Shown: piece after piece, positions 1 through 11,452 of the stretch
Position numbering within the stretch: position 1 is the first letter of the stretch
Layout of the letters: every line of letters begins with the position of its first letter
Source: Toxotes chatareus
Taxonomy: Eukaryota; Chordata; Actinopteri; Toxotidae
Assembly (NCBI GenBank): GCA_016801885.1
Contig: JAFBJY010000440.1
Span: forward strand, 1-64,000
Length of the DNA: 64,000 nucleotides
Direction: 5' to 3'
The notes under the pieces: generated by a model
The model's database searches: none
What the model was told of the DNA's origin: nothing
What the model saw: the letters and a program-made list of their open reading frames with translations, nothing else
Program-made: the position numbers and the translations under genes

Positions 1-261
1 TTGTCCTCTGTTCCTTTGGATTCACTTTTCATTTGTTCACCCCCAAGTAAGAACTTCAAAGTTTGAAGTTTTGGACTTGAGCTTCTGAAGTTTTTCACCT
101 TCTTGGACAATTTAGTTGTTTAAGTTTTGTTTCCTGGCCTTGGACTTTGATCCAGTGATTTTAATAAAGAGGACTTTAACTGACTTCGTGCATGCGTCTT
201 GGGGTTTCTATAGTAAGGGGAGGCCCCCTTAGTGTTCTTAGCCACAGCTGTGACTGTAACA
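1..261 (+). mobile_element. LTR 3' end (R-U5 like), truncated by window edge
   Basis: The stretch has a polyadenylation signal AATAAA at 163-168, a GCATGCGTCTTGGGGTTT block about 25 bases later, and a terminal TGTAACA at 255-261. This layout is that of the R-U5 part of a retrotransposon LTR. The other end lies outside the window, so neither the matching LTR nor a target duplication can be checked. Class (gypsy or other) is not determined. Confidence 0.4.
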
Positions 262-479
262 GGTCCGTGCTGACCTCTCATTTCATGTTTTTTACACTGT
301 GTTTAAATATATGACACCTTGTGGACAAAATATCATCTGAAAGGATTTTAAGATAAGATACTTTATTGTTGTATATACAACAAAAAATTCAGGTGCACAT
401 CCAAAATATGATGCTCAGTAAGTTTAAAAAAAAAGGAGATAATTTGAGTCAATCAAGATTCTCAGTCATTCCAACATGT

Positions 480-3400
480 AAACATGATTCTTATCATTCT
501 TACCATTCTAACGATTCCTTTATCCTATAGAGACTGTGTCTGCTCCCTCGTCAACAAAAAGTGCATAAATTAAAAAATGCAAGAGGTGTTATTCATAAAA
601 CCTCAAAAAAATTTGTACTACAAAAGCATCTGAACCTAAAAACACCACAATCAGATGTGGGCTATTAAACATTAGATCTCTCTTGTCTAAATCTCTGTTA
701 GTGAATGATTTGATAATGGATCAGCAGATTGATTTATTCTGTCTGACTGAGACCTGGCTGCAGGAGGAAGAGTATGTCAGTCTAAATGAGTCAACCCCTG
801 CTAGTCATATTAATCATCACATTCCTCGAGGCACAGGCCGAGGGAGGAGGAGTGGCAGCAATCTACCACTCAAGTTTATTAATTTATCCTAGACCTAAGC
901 GAAATATAGTACATTTGAAAGCCTTATCCTCAGCCTCTCACATCCAAATTGGAAGACAGAAAAGTTTTTTGTCTGAATTCACTGAATTTTTATCTGATTT
1001 AGTGCTTAAATGCGGATAGAGTAATTATAGTGGGCGACTTTAATATTCATGTCGATACCCACAATGACAGCCTTAAGACTGCTTTCTATTCAGTATTAGA
1101 CTCAATTGGCTTTTTACAAAATATTAACAAACCAACTCACTGTTTTAATCACACCCTTGATCTTGTACTAACCTATGGCATAGAAGCTGAATATTTGACA
1201 GTATTCCTCAGAACCCTGTTTTATCTGATCATTCTTTAGTAACATTTGAATTTACAATAAAGAACTGCACAGCATCTGAGAAAAAATTAACTACTGTAGA
1301 TTTCTGTCTGATAATGCTGTTATCAAATATAAGGAAGCTATTCCATCTTTATTATCTCCGCTGCCATGTGCCAGTTTTACAGAGGGCAATGGCCTAAACG
1401 TTACTCCAGCAGATATAGACTATCTAAGAGTAATAATACTGCTGCTTCATTATGTTCAACCCTTGACTCTGTTGCCCCTTTGAAAAGAAGGTCAGTAATC
1501 AGAGGAAGCTAGCTCCATGGTACGCGATTCACAAATACGTACTTTTTAAAGCAGATATCACGAAAGCTGGAAAGGAAATGGTTATCCACTAATTCAGAGG
1601 AATTCCGCCTAGCCTGGAAAGACAGCTTTATAATGTATAAAAAAAGCCCTTCAGAAGGCAAGAACTGCCTATTACTCATCATTAATAGAGGAAAACAAGA
1701 ACAACCCTAGGTTTCTTTTCAGCACTGTAGCCAGGCTGACAAAGAGCCATAGCTCTGTTGTACCATCCATCCTCTAGCTCTCACTAGTAATGACTTTATG
1801 AGCTTCTTTAGCAACAAAATAGTAGACATTAGAGACAGAATCCGTCTCATCCTGCCTACAACTGTTAATGATGTAGGTATGTCTAGAACAACATCTTTAG
1901 AAATGTCTGCCAGTCCTGATTTGTCGTTAGACTGTTTCTCTCCCATAGATCTAGCTGAATTGACTTCAATAGTTTCTAAATCTAAATCATCAACATGTCT
2001 TTTGGATCCTATCCCGACCAGACTTCTTAAAGATGTGTTGCCTTTGATTGGCACTCACATATTAGATCAGATAAATCTCTCGTTGGTTACAGGATATGTC
2101 CCACAGGCTTTTAAGGTTGCAGTTATCAAACCTTTACTTAAAAGCCTTCTCTGGACTCTGACATTTTGGCAAACTATAGACCTATATCCAGTCTCCCTAT
2201 AATTCTAAAATTCTTGAAAAGGCTGTTGCAACTCAGTTGTGTGACCATCTACATAGGAACGGTTTGTTTGAAGTTTTTCAGTCAGGATTTAGAGTTCATC
2301 ATAGCACAGAGACAGCACTGGTGAAGGTTACCAACGACCTTCTTATAGCATCAGATAATGGACTCGTCTCTATACTTGTCCTGCTAGATCTTAGTGCTGC
2401 ATTTGACACCATTGATCATAATATCCTATTGGATAGATTGGAACATGTTATTGGGATTAAAGGAACAGCACTAGGCTGGTTTAAATCATATCTATCAGAT
2501 AGATACCAGTTTGTTCATGTTAATGATGATCCCTCCATATATACCAGAGTAAGTCATGGAGTTCCACAGGGTTCTGTGCTTGGACCGATACTGTTCACCT
2601 TATACATGCTTCCCTAGGCAATATTATCAGGAAGCATGGAATAAATTTCCATTGCTATGGGATGATACCCAGCTATATTTATCTATGAAACCAGACGAAA
2701 CAGATCAGTTAACCATACTTCAGGCATGTCTTAAAGACATAAAGGCCTGGATGACCTGTAACTTTCTTCTTCTGAATTCAGACAAAACTGAGGTTATTTT
2801 GTTTGGTCCCAAACACCTCAGAAACAGTTTATCTAATCATATAGTTACCCTGGATGGCATTATTTTAGCCTCCAGTACGACTGTGAGGAACCTTGGAGTT
2901 ATTTTTGATCAGGATCTGTCCTTTAACTCACATATAAAACAAGTCTCTAGGACCGCCTTCTTTCACCTGCAAGCAATATCAGTAAGATTAGGAACATTCT
3001 GTCGCAGAGTGATGCTGAAAAATTAGTCCATGCTTTTGTTACTTCTAGGCTGGACTACTGTAATTCCTTATTATCAGGATGTCCAGTTAACTCTCTAAAA
3101 GCCTCCAGCTGATCCAAAATGCTGCAGCGAGAGTACTGACTGGAATTAGCAAGAGAGATCACATTACTCCTGTACTAACTTCTCTTCATTGGCTTCCTGT
3201 AAAATCCAGAATTGATTTTAAAATCCTTCTCCTTACATATAAGGCCCTCAATGGCCAGGCTCCTTCATATCTCAAAGAGCTGATAGTACCATATCATCCT
3301 AACAGATTGCTTCGTTCCCAGAATGCAGGTTTGCTTATGGTTCCCAAAATCTCTAAAAAGTAGAATGGGAGGCCGAGCCTTTAGCTATCAGGCCCCTCTC

Positions 3401-4369
3401 CTATGGAACCAACTGCCAGTTTGGGTTCGGGAAGCAGACACCCTCTCTAATTTTAAAACGAAGCTTAAAACCTTCTTGTTTGATAAAGCTTATAATTAGT
3501 TGTAGTTACAGTCCTAGTTATTTATTAAACTTATAGTTAGTCACAATTATCTCTATAGACACTGTTACAGTTAAGGATATAGCCCTTAGTAGGGCTGGCT
3601 CAGGCAACTGAATCATCCCCTAGTTATGCTGCTATAGGCCTAGGCTGCTGGGGACATCCCATGATTTACTCATGCTTCTTCTTCTTTCTCTTTCTCTCCT
3701 CAGACCCACTCTCAAATTTATTAGCCTTTATTACATGTCATTAACTCTGTGTCCTCTCTGTCCCGTAGTCCTGTGTTTGTTTCTCTCTGGTCTCTCTTTC
3801 TCTGTACCTTTCTGCAGGTACCTCTGGCTCCGGAGCTGCTTGTCCTATGGTCCTGGCTCCACCCACCTGCTGCTGTTTATTGTTTACAATGATCTATTTC
3901 TAACATGTTTAATGTTCCGTTCTGCTACAGATAAATATTTGATTAATATTCTTTGCAAACTGTAATGTAAATAATTACCAGTCATGACAGCTTTTTTGCC
4001 TCCGTGCTCTGTTTCATAATTCTAATCTGCTGAGCACACATTATCCAATAACTGTTCACTAACTGTAATGTAAATACTGACCCACATTGTCTGTATTATG
4101 CTGCATGTCTTTCTCCCCTCTCCTCCATTCCTAGCTGTCCTATCTTCCTCCTTTTCCTCCTTTCACCCAGCCCGGCCATCGGCAGGAGGGTCCCCATCTG
4201 AGCCAGGTTCTGCTCAAGGTTTCTTACTTTTAAAAGGGAGTTTTCCTTGCCACTGTCGCCTTAAGTGCTTGCTCTGGGGTCAGGCTCTGGGTCTCTGTAA
4301 AGCACTTTGAGACAATTTTGATTGTGGAAGGCGCTATATAAATAAAATTGAATTGAATTGAATTGAATT
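480..4369 (+). mobile_element. L2/CR1-like LINE, copy A, 5'-truncated
   Basis: This non-LTR retrotransposon runs from about the ORF1/ORF2 junction to its 3' tail. It aligns base for base with copy B from about 49114 to 53049. It has an APE-type endonuclease, a reverse transcriptase, a 3' UTR of about 0.8 kb and a tail of TTGAA repeats (about 4340-4369) after an AAGGCGCTATATAAATAAAA end. The start is approximate, set where similarity to copy B begins. L2/CR1-type assignment rests on the RT motifs and the tail. Confidence 0.85.
683..3499 (+). pseudogene. LINE copy A ORF2: endonuclease-reverse transcriptase, broken
   Basis: The normal product nicks DNA and copies the element's RNA into it. Visible pieces, in different frames, are the endonuclease start (DLFCLTETWL near 735-765), the endonuclease core motif GDFNIHVD near 1033-1056, and an intact SDHSLV motif near 1224-1242. 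The RT finger/palm segment at 2237-2617 contains LDLSAAFDTIDHN and GVPQGSVLGP. A C-terminal domain runs to the stop at 3497-3499 and contains FVTSRLDYCNSLL and SLHWLPV. Several one-base shifts break the frame. One removes a base from the catalytic YADD codons near 2656-2666. A stretch present in copy B near 49600-49640 is missing here. This copy cannot encode an active protein. Confidence 0.85.
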
Positions 4370-6284
4370 AATAATATTCACAGTTTCATAGAAAACAAAC
4401 AGAAACATAATGTATCACACAAGCTGCTCCACATAGACCTAGCATAGCATTTGGAGCAGGCACACAATTAAATTCCTCAAAGGCCAAATGTATTTTCTGA
4501 TTGTGTCATTCTTCAGTGTGTGTGTGTGTGTGTGTGTGTGTCCCACTTTACTCCAACACACCAATCAAATATTTCATTAGTGCTTCAGGACTGTGCAGTT
4601 TGTTAGAATTAAATTTAGGAAACTTCTCAGAACCTTTTCAGTCTATGAAGCTTTAAACATATCAGCTCTCTCACACTGACTGAGGCTGAATTCTGAACAA
4701 CTACAAGATTTGGAGCTTAGTGACCATCATCAAAAGACAAGAAAACAGAAGAAAGGAAACATTTCTGAATGAATGTACCATTTCCTCATATGAAATAGTT
4801 TCACTGCTTAATAATTAAGATCCTTCAACAACTAGGACTTAATACAGTCCTGTAGATGAGCTGCATGGAGCAGAAAACAAGAATCAGAGCTGAGAGTCTA
4901 AAGTGGCAGAGTTAAACTTCCAAACTTATTCTGCCCTCACAGTCATCAACAGTTTTCCTCCTACACTCAAAACACTGCAAATGAACACTCATCCAAATGC
5001 ATCACATGCCACCTCAAACACATCAACATATTTTAGATTCCAGTTTCAGGACTAAGGTTTTCAAGGCAGGAAGAATTCTCAGCAGCCTAAATTTACTCCA
5101 CAGTGAGGAAATCACTGATTGTTTTACTGTCCCTTAACCAAAGAGGGTGAACATGAACACAGCCTGAAACGCTTCATGCAACTGCTGATCCAGCTTTAAG
5201 TCCCACGACTCATTCTGGAGATTTACTACAGGACATAATTGTATTGCACTGAAATGAACTAAAAATCAAGGCTCAAAGCCAAAAGGAGATTTGAACCTAG
5301 TGTTCAGTATAAGACACAAGTGGACTCAGTGATAGGTAAATGTAAGAAGGCTGAAACTTTAAAGCACAATAATAAGTAGATGATTGTAGAAGTGGAAACA
5401 GTGTGTGCTGGTTAGTTTGCATTGGACTGGGAGATTATTTCTCCTGAGTCTTAAACTGTGCTTCTTTGTTTTTGGGCCAAATCTTGAGAGATGATGAAAA
5501 TGATTCACACATTGGAAATAAGAAGATTTTACCAACACATCAAACTGTTTCCTGTTCACAGCACTTAAAGTGAAGTCCTCCATCAAGTATCATAATACAT
5601 CACAGACCTGACCTACAGTACATTGACGTAATTTCATAAAATAACACACAGCACACTCCACTTTGTGCTGTGACATCCAACTCCATCATTTCCATTAGAA
5701 TTTCTTTAGAAAGGATCTTGTTGCAGACAGTACAGACTTCCTAGAAATCCTTTCCTTTAACACAAACTACAGTGCATCACACCAAAACAAAGTTAAGAAG
5801 TTGAGCAACCATGAGAATATCTCAGAGTCATGATCAGCATTTAAAAAAACAATGTTGTCCATGAATGATAAGCACACAATCAAACCACCGGGCTTATGGG
5901 TATGATTACTTGCCGTCACAGTTTCACAAACATATCATTTGGACAAAACATTTCAAAACATTAACTTCTAAACTAAACACTGACATGAACTACTAACATG
6001 TACTGACTTACTGAAAACCTTGGAGCTGATCTGGACTTTCCTGTAGTTTCCTCTTGTCCTTGTAACAGCAGTAGCTCCTCCCTTCCTTGTCAATAATTGT
6101 GCAGAAATATCTGAGTGCTTCTTTCTTCCTAAATCATGAGCAAGTCCTGTCCAGTCCAACTGTTTCTGCTCCTGTTTGACTTCTGAACTTGTCTCTGGCT
6201 GTGTGTCCACTTACTGCAGCCTCTGACATCAGACTGTAGAATGTTGATACATCAAAGGCATCAAAGGACAAACACGCTCACACA
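4370..6284. other. No gene recognised; one TG microsatellite
   Basis: AT-rich sequence with no coding pattern that I could assign. It holds a short (TG)n run at about 4517-4541. Small open frames here are short, not bounded by convincing splice sites and not recognisable. Confidence 0.5.
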
Positions 6285-6420
6285 CACATACTTGTACTTA
6301 TTTATTTGTGAGGACACTTGCTGACATAATGCATTCCCTAGCCCTTACCCTAACTCTAACCAAAACCCAATTCTAACCCTGAAACCAAGTCTTAACCCTC
6401 AAACAGCAACATGAACACAG
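6285..6420 (+). repeat. Dispersed repeat with CCCTAA-like low-complexity core
   Basis: The segment has TTTGTGAGGACACTTGCTGA followed by CATAATGCATTCCCTAGCCC and degenerate CCCTAAC/CTAACC units. This arrangement recurs widely in teleost genomes. The telomere-like units are interspersed and imperfect, so this is not a telomere. Confidence 0.45.
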
Positions 6421-6817
6421 ATGGAAACACTGCAGAGCTGCTTTGGATGGTTTAACAGGTAGAGATCATCAGATAATGGAATGACCTGATACCTTCATCT
6501 GTATGCATAAACACATGGAGGAAATCTCCCAAACACAAACTTAACCACAGTGTGATTCACAGTTAACAAACACACTTGCATGTAAACTCTCACACCAGCA
6601 TAAAAATAAGTCATTGTTTTAGGATGTGAAGAAGAAGATCCAGGATGAAGGAGATCAGGAGACAGGAGCCCCACAACAGAAGAGAGAGAAATAAAAGAAA
6701 TACAATTAAAACACAAACTTACAAACAGATGAAGAATCACCTTAAAGTCATTGTAGTAAACAAAGAAAGTTTTGTTTCTGGACCCAGACTGAGAAAATAC
6801 CAGTAACTGAAAATCAA

Positions 6818-7720
6818 GTCAAGTCAAGTAGGTTTTTATTGTCGTTTCAGCCATATACACAGTACATAGTGAGACGAGACAATGTTTCACCGGGAGCGAT
6901 TGGTGATACACACAACTGTTACAACACAGTATGGACAAGACAAATACGTAATAGTGCCTACATACACTATTTGAGACTACACAGATTCAACACACAGGTG
7001 CCTATCCACAACCATACCTACATACACACTTATTTTACTTACACACACACACACACACACTCACCCACACACACACACACCCACACACACACACACACAC
7101 TCACCCACACACACTCACCCACACACACACCCCCACACACACACCCCCACACACTCAATCATATTTACATACATTACAACACAGTTGTAAACACAACAGG
7201 TCAGAGTTAAGTGACCTAAACAAACACGCTAGACAGGGCATGGTTTTTTTTAGCAGAGCTCTGTGGCTAGTGGTATGATTGCACAGACTGTCCTAGTCAA
7301 TATGAGGTAGAAAAAGCAGCAAGAAATTGCACGAGGCATAAGGTGCGGTGTGCTGGTTGAACTGGTAAGTAAACTACAGTCCAATAGTCCTGACGTTGTT
7401 TAGCAGTCTGACCGCCTGGGGGAAGAAGCTCTTCCCCATCCTGGAGGTGCGGGCAGTGATGCTGCGGAGCCTTCTACCTGATGGTAGCAACGTGAATAGT
7501 CCGTGGGAGTTGCCATACCACGATGTGATGGCGCCCGCTGAGGATGCTCTCAATCGTTCCTCTGTAGAAAGTTGTGAGGATGGAGGTTGGGAGATGAGCT
7601 TTGCGCAGTCTTCTCAGGAAGTACAGATGCTGAATAATGATGAAATAATGTTGGAGGGAAAAAATGCTTCCTCCTTCCATCCAGCCTGGTTATTTTACAG
7701 CTTCTACTCCCAGAACATGA
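6818..7720 (-). mobile_element. 5'-truncated LINE remnant (RT C-terminus and 3' UTR)
   Basis: On minus, the fragment reads from the last part of a reverse transcriptase through its stop and 3' UTR to a short tail of CTTGA repeats at about 6818-6832. The C-terminal coding part (about 7374-7700) contains HLPTSILTTFYRGTIESIL, then, after a frameshift near 7530, GRRLRSITARTSRMGKSFF and AVRLLNNVRTIGL before a TAG at 7374-7376. This is the familiar C-terminal region of fish LINE RTs. It is too degraded to be active. A CA-rich satellite (7040-7150) lies in the 3' UTR. Confidence 0.75.
7040..7160. repeat. CA-rich microsatellite
   Basis: (CA)n is interrupted by CTCACC and CCCC units over about 120 bases. 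It lies within the 3' part of the LINE remnant. Confidence 0.9.
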
Positions 7721-7749
7721 TGATATAGTGTCAGCTTTAACTTTCACCA

Positions 7750-8640
7750 TCAGCTTCCTACTTGATTCAGGTGACAGGTGTAACTGTTATCTCAGTGTGA
7801 TGCAGAGAAGAGACCAACATACAGCAGGACTCTGTGGATTTAAGGTCTAACAGCACAAGATAAGTTGAACGAGATCTAAAAGAAACATGAGTCAAAATGA
7901 TTCTCTGTGCAGCAGCTGATCTGTTGCAGAAACAACAACTAAAACTGTCTGTGGCAATGGAGAGATAGTGAATATCACTCCTCACTTTCAATAAAGAGGT
8001 GAAGACAGAAAATAATGTTTACTGCAAAGTCACAGGAAAACCAGAGTGTGAGGAAAGAGCACATTACTGTATTGTGTATATTTATGTATATTTTATATGA
8101 AAAGTAGTGACATGGATTTATACATCATTTATCTATGAATATGTTATTTTTTATAATTTTATGAAGTTATGCACAATTACCATGTATAAAAGTGAGGTTT
8201 GAGCATCTACTATTAGAACAGGACTGCAGTAATACATACAGACATGCTTTTCTCTCACCATGTTTTCATTTAATAGTTTAGTTCTTGTTGTGATTCTAAG
8301 GATTCACACTGTGCCTAATGAGTGACCAGGATTTATCATTTATTTCTCTGTATGCACATATAAATATTAAACGAGGAAGGTTTTTACATGAGAGGAGAAA
8401 TGTTGAAGATATGAAATCAAATCAGAATTGTTTTGAATGTAAACGTTTGGGATTTTACTATAAGAATCTTTCCTGGTGTTAATAATCCATAACTTTTTTT
8501 TTTACTGTTTTGAAATGAAATTTACGGGCTGCAGCAGGATATAATGTACAAGTTTTACTGTGGTATATAATTTGCTTTTTTTCAATGATAGCGTATTTTC
8601 AGTTGGAAACTTTATTTCATTGTTTGCATCTGTCCGGTTT
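7750..8640. other. No feature recognised
   Basis: AT-rich sequence without a supported exon or a repeat I can name. It lies between a LINE remnant and the promoter-like region. Confidence 0.5.
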
Positions 8641-8643
8641 AGT

Positions 8644-8705
8644 CCCCGCCTCCACAGCGCTCTAATTGGTTGGGCGGGTCTTCACCTAAACACGTCCTAT
8701 AAATA
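8644..8705 (+). promoter_or_regulatory. RNA polymerase II promoter: GC box, CCAAT box and TATA box
   Basis: The core elements are in the order and spacing of a vertebrate promoter. There is a CCCCGCC box at 8644-8650, an inverted CCAAT box (ATTGG, 8664-8668), a GGGCGG box (8672-8677) and a TATAAATA box (8698-8705). Transcription would start near 8730. Downstream are a donor-like ATG-GTGAGT at about 8929-8937 and the SGNH-like exon at 9396. That spacing makes it the likely promoter of that gene or element, though no transcript evidence is available. Confidence 0.5.
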
Positions 8706-9395
8706 CTCTTCACTTTCGATTGCTGGCGTTGGTTGTTCCACACTGGCTGGATTAGCAACAAGTGAGAGACAAACATCAATCAAGGCTTTTTGCTGAAATT
8801 TTCACTGAAGGATTCCTTTGGATTCTTTTACACACATACACTCACATATCACAGTCACATTACACTCCACACACACACCATTTTACACACATTTTTTTCA
8901 TGGTTTTGTTGCAGACGTGAACTTCGCTCATGGTGAGTACTAAGCTCTGTGGTCGGAGCTCACTTGTGTTATGGTCATTTTTATTAATGTTAAGTAGTGT
9001 ATGTCTGTGTGTAGGAATTATTGTTCGCTCTGACCAAATTCATTCCAACACATGTTCCTGTTTGTTAGAACATGTTAGTAGAGTGTGTTACCGCCAATGT
9101 TTTCATAGTAGCGTGAGTGAGTGTGTGTGTGTGTGTGTGTCAGAGAAACACACACGAGTCATTTGTTTACAGAGTCGTTTAGCGGTAAACCGTGTCCTAT
9201 ATTTCACTCTATAACACGTTTGGAAGGCAACTGAATGTGTAAAGTAATGTATGTACCGCCCAAGGTCATAAGGTCACAAGTTGGTCATTCCAGCCGAGTG
9301 TCCAGACAAGAAGGTAAATGTTACCAAAAACATGCTAATGATTTGGGTTAGGGTTTTTTGTTCTCAGTCTAAATGTTGTTTCTCCCTTGTTGCAG

Positions 9396-9558
9396 TTTGT
9401 TCTTCTTGTAGGGGACTCCCATTTGCGATCCATTGCAGATGGTATTGTGAACATGCCAGGGGTTTCCTGTCCTTTGGCATCATGTCCACACCAGGAGCAT
9501 GTGCTGATATGCTCAGGACCAAAGTTGTAAAAACTGATCTACTTTCTGAAGTCACTGT
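9396..9558 (+). pseudogene. SGNH/GDSL-hydrolase-like exon, frameshifted, family not identified
   Basis: A clean acceptor (CTTGTTGCAG) precedes FVLLVGDSHLRSIADGIV, a block-I motif of SGNH esterase-like domains with the nucleophile Ser in GDSH (9411-9422). After about 23 codons the frame shifts near 9464, and MSTPGACADMLRTKVV follows. A possible donor GTATGT ends the exon near 9558. A small upstream exon (about 9289-9328, ending at GTAAATG) gives ECPDKK and joins in phase. The rest of the catalytic domain (Asp and His blocks) is not seen downstream, so the gene looks truncated. The domain differs from the esterase in LINE ORF1 at 48.5-49.0 kb. It could be a host gene family or part of an unrecognised mobile element. 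Confidence 0.35.
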
Positions 9559-9613
9559 ATGTAAACAAACCATATTTGAGAACGATGAGCTGAGGTTATT
9601 ATTCCACATGTAA

Positions 9614-10794
9614 AGACTTTAATGTTATGAACTTTCTTGTCTCACAGAAAATTTGAAATGAGCCAAACTAAATGCTTCATTTGGTTCTGAGCTGCTTTTA
9701 TTCTTTTGGATTAATGTTCATTAGAGGGCAAATGAAGTGTGGCAGGGAGATTAGAAGAAGCCCTCCTCCAGGCATCACCACCTCCTAATAATCTGACCAA
9801 ATGTATCTCAGTGAATATTGGTTTGAATCATGAGTCTGTTTATTTATTTATTTTAACTTTCAGAATGGTTTTCATATTCAGTACAAGTCTTTTTAAACAA
9901 GTCTTTTAAAAGTTATTGACAAAATAAATGTCACAAGAAAATGATAATATATGGTTCAAAGATTTATAGTTGTGTGAAGTATATTGTAAATCTTTTCATC
10001 CTCCATGTTGGATGATGTTTTGTTATAAATCAACGGGCAGGTGCATGTCTGCTGTTTAGAAATAATGAATGAACTTGACTCCACTGAATGAGAAGCTCAC
10101 TGTCGTTCAGTCCTTGTGTGGTCTGAGGTTTCCTCCTGATCCATGTTCTATCACAGAGGTGAACCACTCACTGAAGCCTCATCACAGTTTCATAATGTCC
10201 ACCATGAAATGTTCATGTAGCAGGGAGGATCTCAGGGTCATCTTGGTGTCAGTTACACGTTATAGAGAATGAAGGCTGTGGGATGTTTGATCCCTCTCTG
10301 CTGGTGGAGAGAGTCCATATTCAGTCCACCAGGATATGGTGTGGGTAGGTCTGTCTGATCTCTGTCAGGATGCACAGGACCATGTCATCCCTGATGGAGC
10401 GGGAGAAGGTGGTCTGCTGTTCGACACAGACATGATCCAAAGTGGCCTTTGTGACCCCAACAGACAGTTTGCTGAGGGCCTGGGAAGGTCTGAAGAGGGG
10501 CGAGGAGGAAGCACCCAGAATCCCTGCAGGACCTCCATCACCACCTCTTGTGGACAGACCATTTTGGGGCTGGGTGCCTCCTGCTGCCTCTCCCTCAGGA
10601 TCATAGTTTCCAGGTGTGCTGATGACTTTAGGATGTCTGTGGGTTACAGTCAATAAAATTCTAATTCACAACCCTTCAGAATATATCAGAGATATTAAAA
10701 CCACTGTAGATCCACTGTTAATAAAGAACATGTGTGAAATGTGACTCACTGAAAATTAGGAGCTAAGGCCTCTGGGGACGTGAGGAGCATTCAG
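9614..10794. other. No gene assigned; long open frames on both strands at 10.32-10.66 kb
   Basis: 10321-10656 is open on both strands for about 105 codons. It is more GC-rich than its surroundings. The minus reading contains MILRERQQEAPSPK and the plus reading MVWVGLSDLCQDAQDHV. I do not recognise either. It may be an old retroelement or exon fragment. The rest of the interval is AT-rich without visible features. Confidence 0.3.
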
Positions 10795-11452
10795 GCTTCA
10801 ACCTCAGCATCCCTCATTTTATTGCTGACGTTCACTGTCCACACCTGAAACAAGACATTAGATATGAAGAACAGTTTTTACATGTTTAGACATTAAAATC
10901 AGCCTCATGTAACAATTCACTCCAAACTGTTTGAAGTGTTATTGGGATTCTAGTCTCACCAGCATCAGAAGAGGTTTGGAAACCTCCTCATCAAAATCCT
11001 CCAGTTCAAACTCCCAAAGTGGTCAAACAGAATCAAAACGAAAAAAAGAAGCTTTATCTTTTCTCCTGCACTTTATTTCACTACAGACAGATTGGTGTGA
11101 CATGAGCAGAGTTAAAGGTGTAGTGGTGGACTGTCTGAGTCTCAGTAACTCAGCGCTCTCTCAGCCAACATCTCTCCTCCAAAATGAGCTTGATCATGTC
11201 TTCAGCAGTGACCTGAGCTGGGATCTGGTTCTTCTGCTGAAGGTTTAGGAGCTGCATCACCACTGCCATCTAAAAAAAAATGAAGGAGATACGTTATCTT
11301 TGAACCTGTCAAGATAATTCTTCAAATAATTTAGCTGGTGTTTTGTATCAGTGTGGGCTTGGGAGGATAGAAGCTCTTATCTGAGTCTTGTAGCTCTGTA
11401 TCTGCCAGCAGATCTGCAGAGCTCCATTATAGATGGATGTTTCAAACAGCAC
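10795..11452 (-). pseudogene. Exon-like pieces of an unidentified gene
   Basis: Four short minus-strand segments look like exons. A piece ending at 11452 follows TTTTGTTCAAAG and reads VLFETSIYNGALQICWQIQS. A second near 11270, after a T-rich acceptor, reads MAVVMQLLNLQQKNQIPAQV. A third near 10960-11005 reads FELEDFDEEVSKPLLML and ends at GTGAGA. A fourth near 10800-10850, after a CAG acceptor, reads VWTVNVSNKMRDAEVEA and then a stop. The first piece ends in ATAAGAG where a donor GTAAGAG would be expected, which suggests a dead splice site. Order and orientation agree with one decayed gene. The family is unknown to me. Confidence 0.25.

Noticed and set aside
6318..6400. Interstitial telomeric repeat
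   Set aside because: CCCTAA-like units are irregular and embedded in a dispersed fish repeat.
6839..7210. 123-codon plus-strand frame rich in HTHTHT
   Set aside because: It is a translation of a CA microsatellite and LINE 3' UTR.
10321..10656. Long overlapping open frames on both strands as a gene
   Set aside because: No domain, no supported splice sites and equal openness on both strands. Listed only as unassigned.
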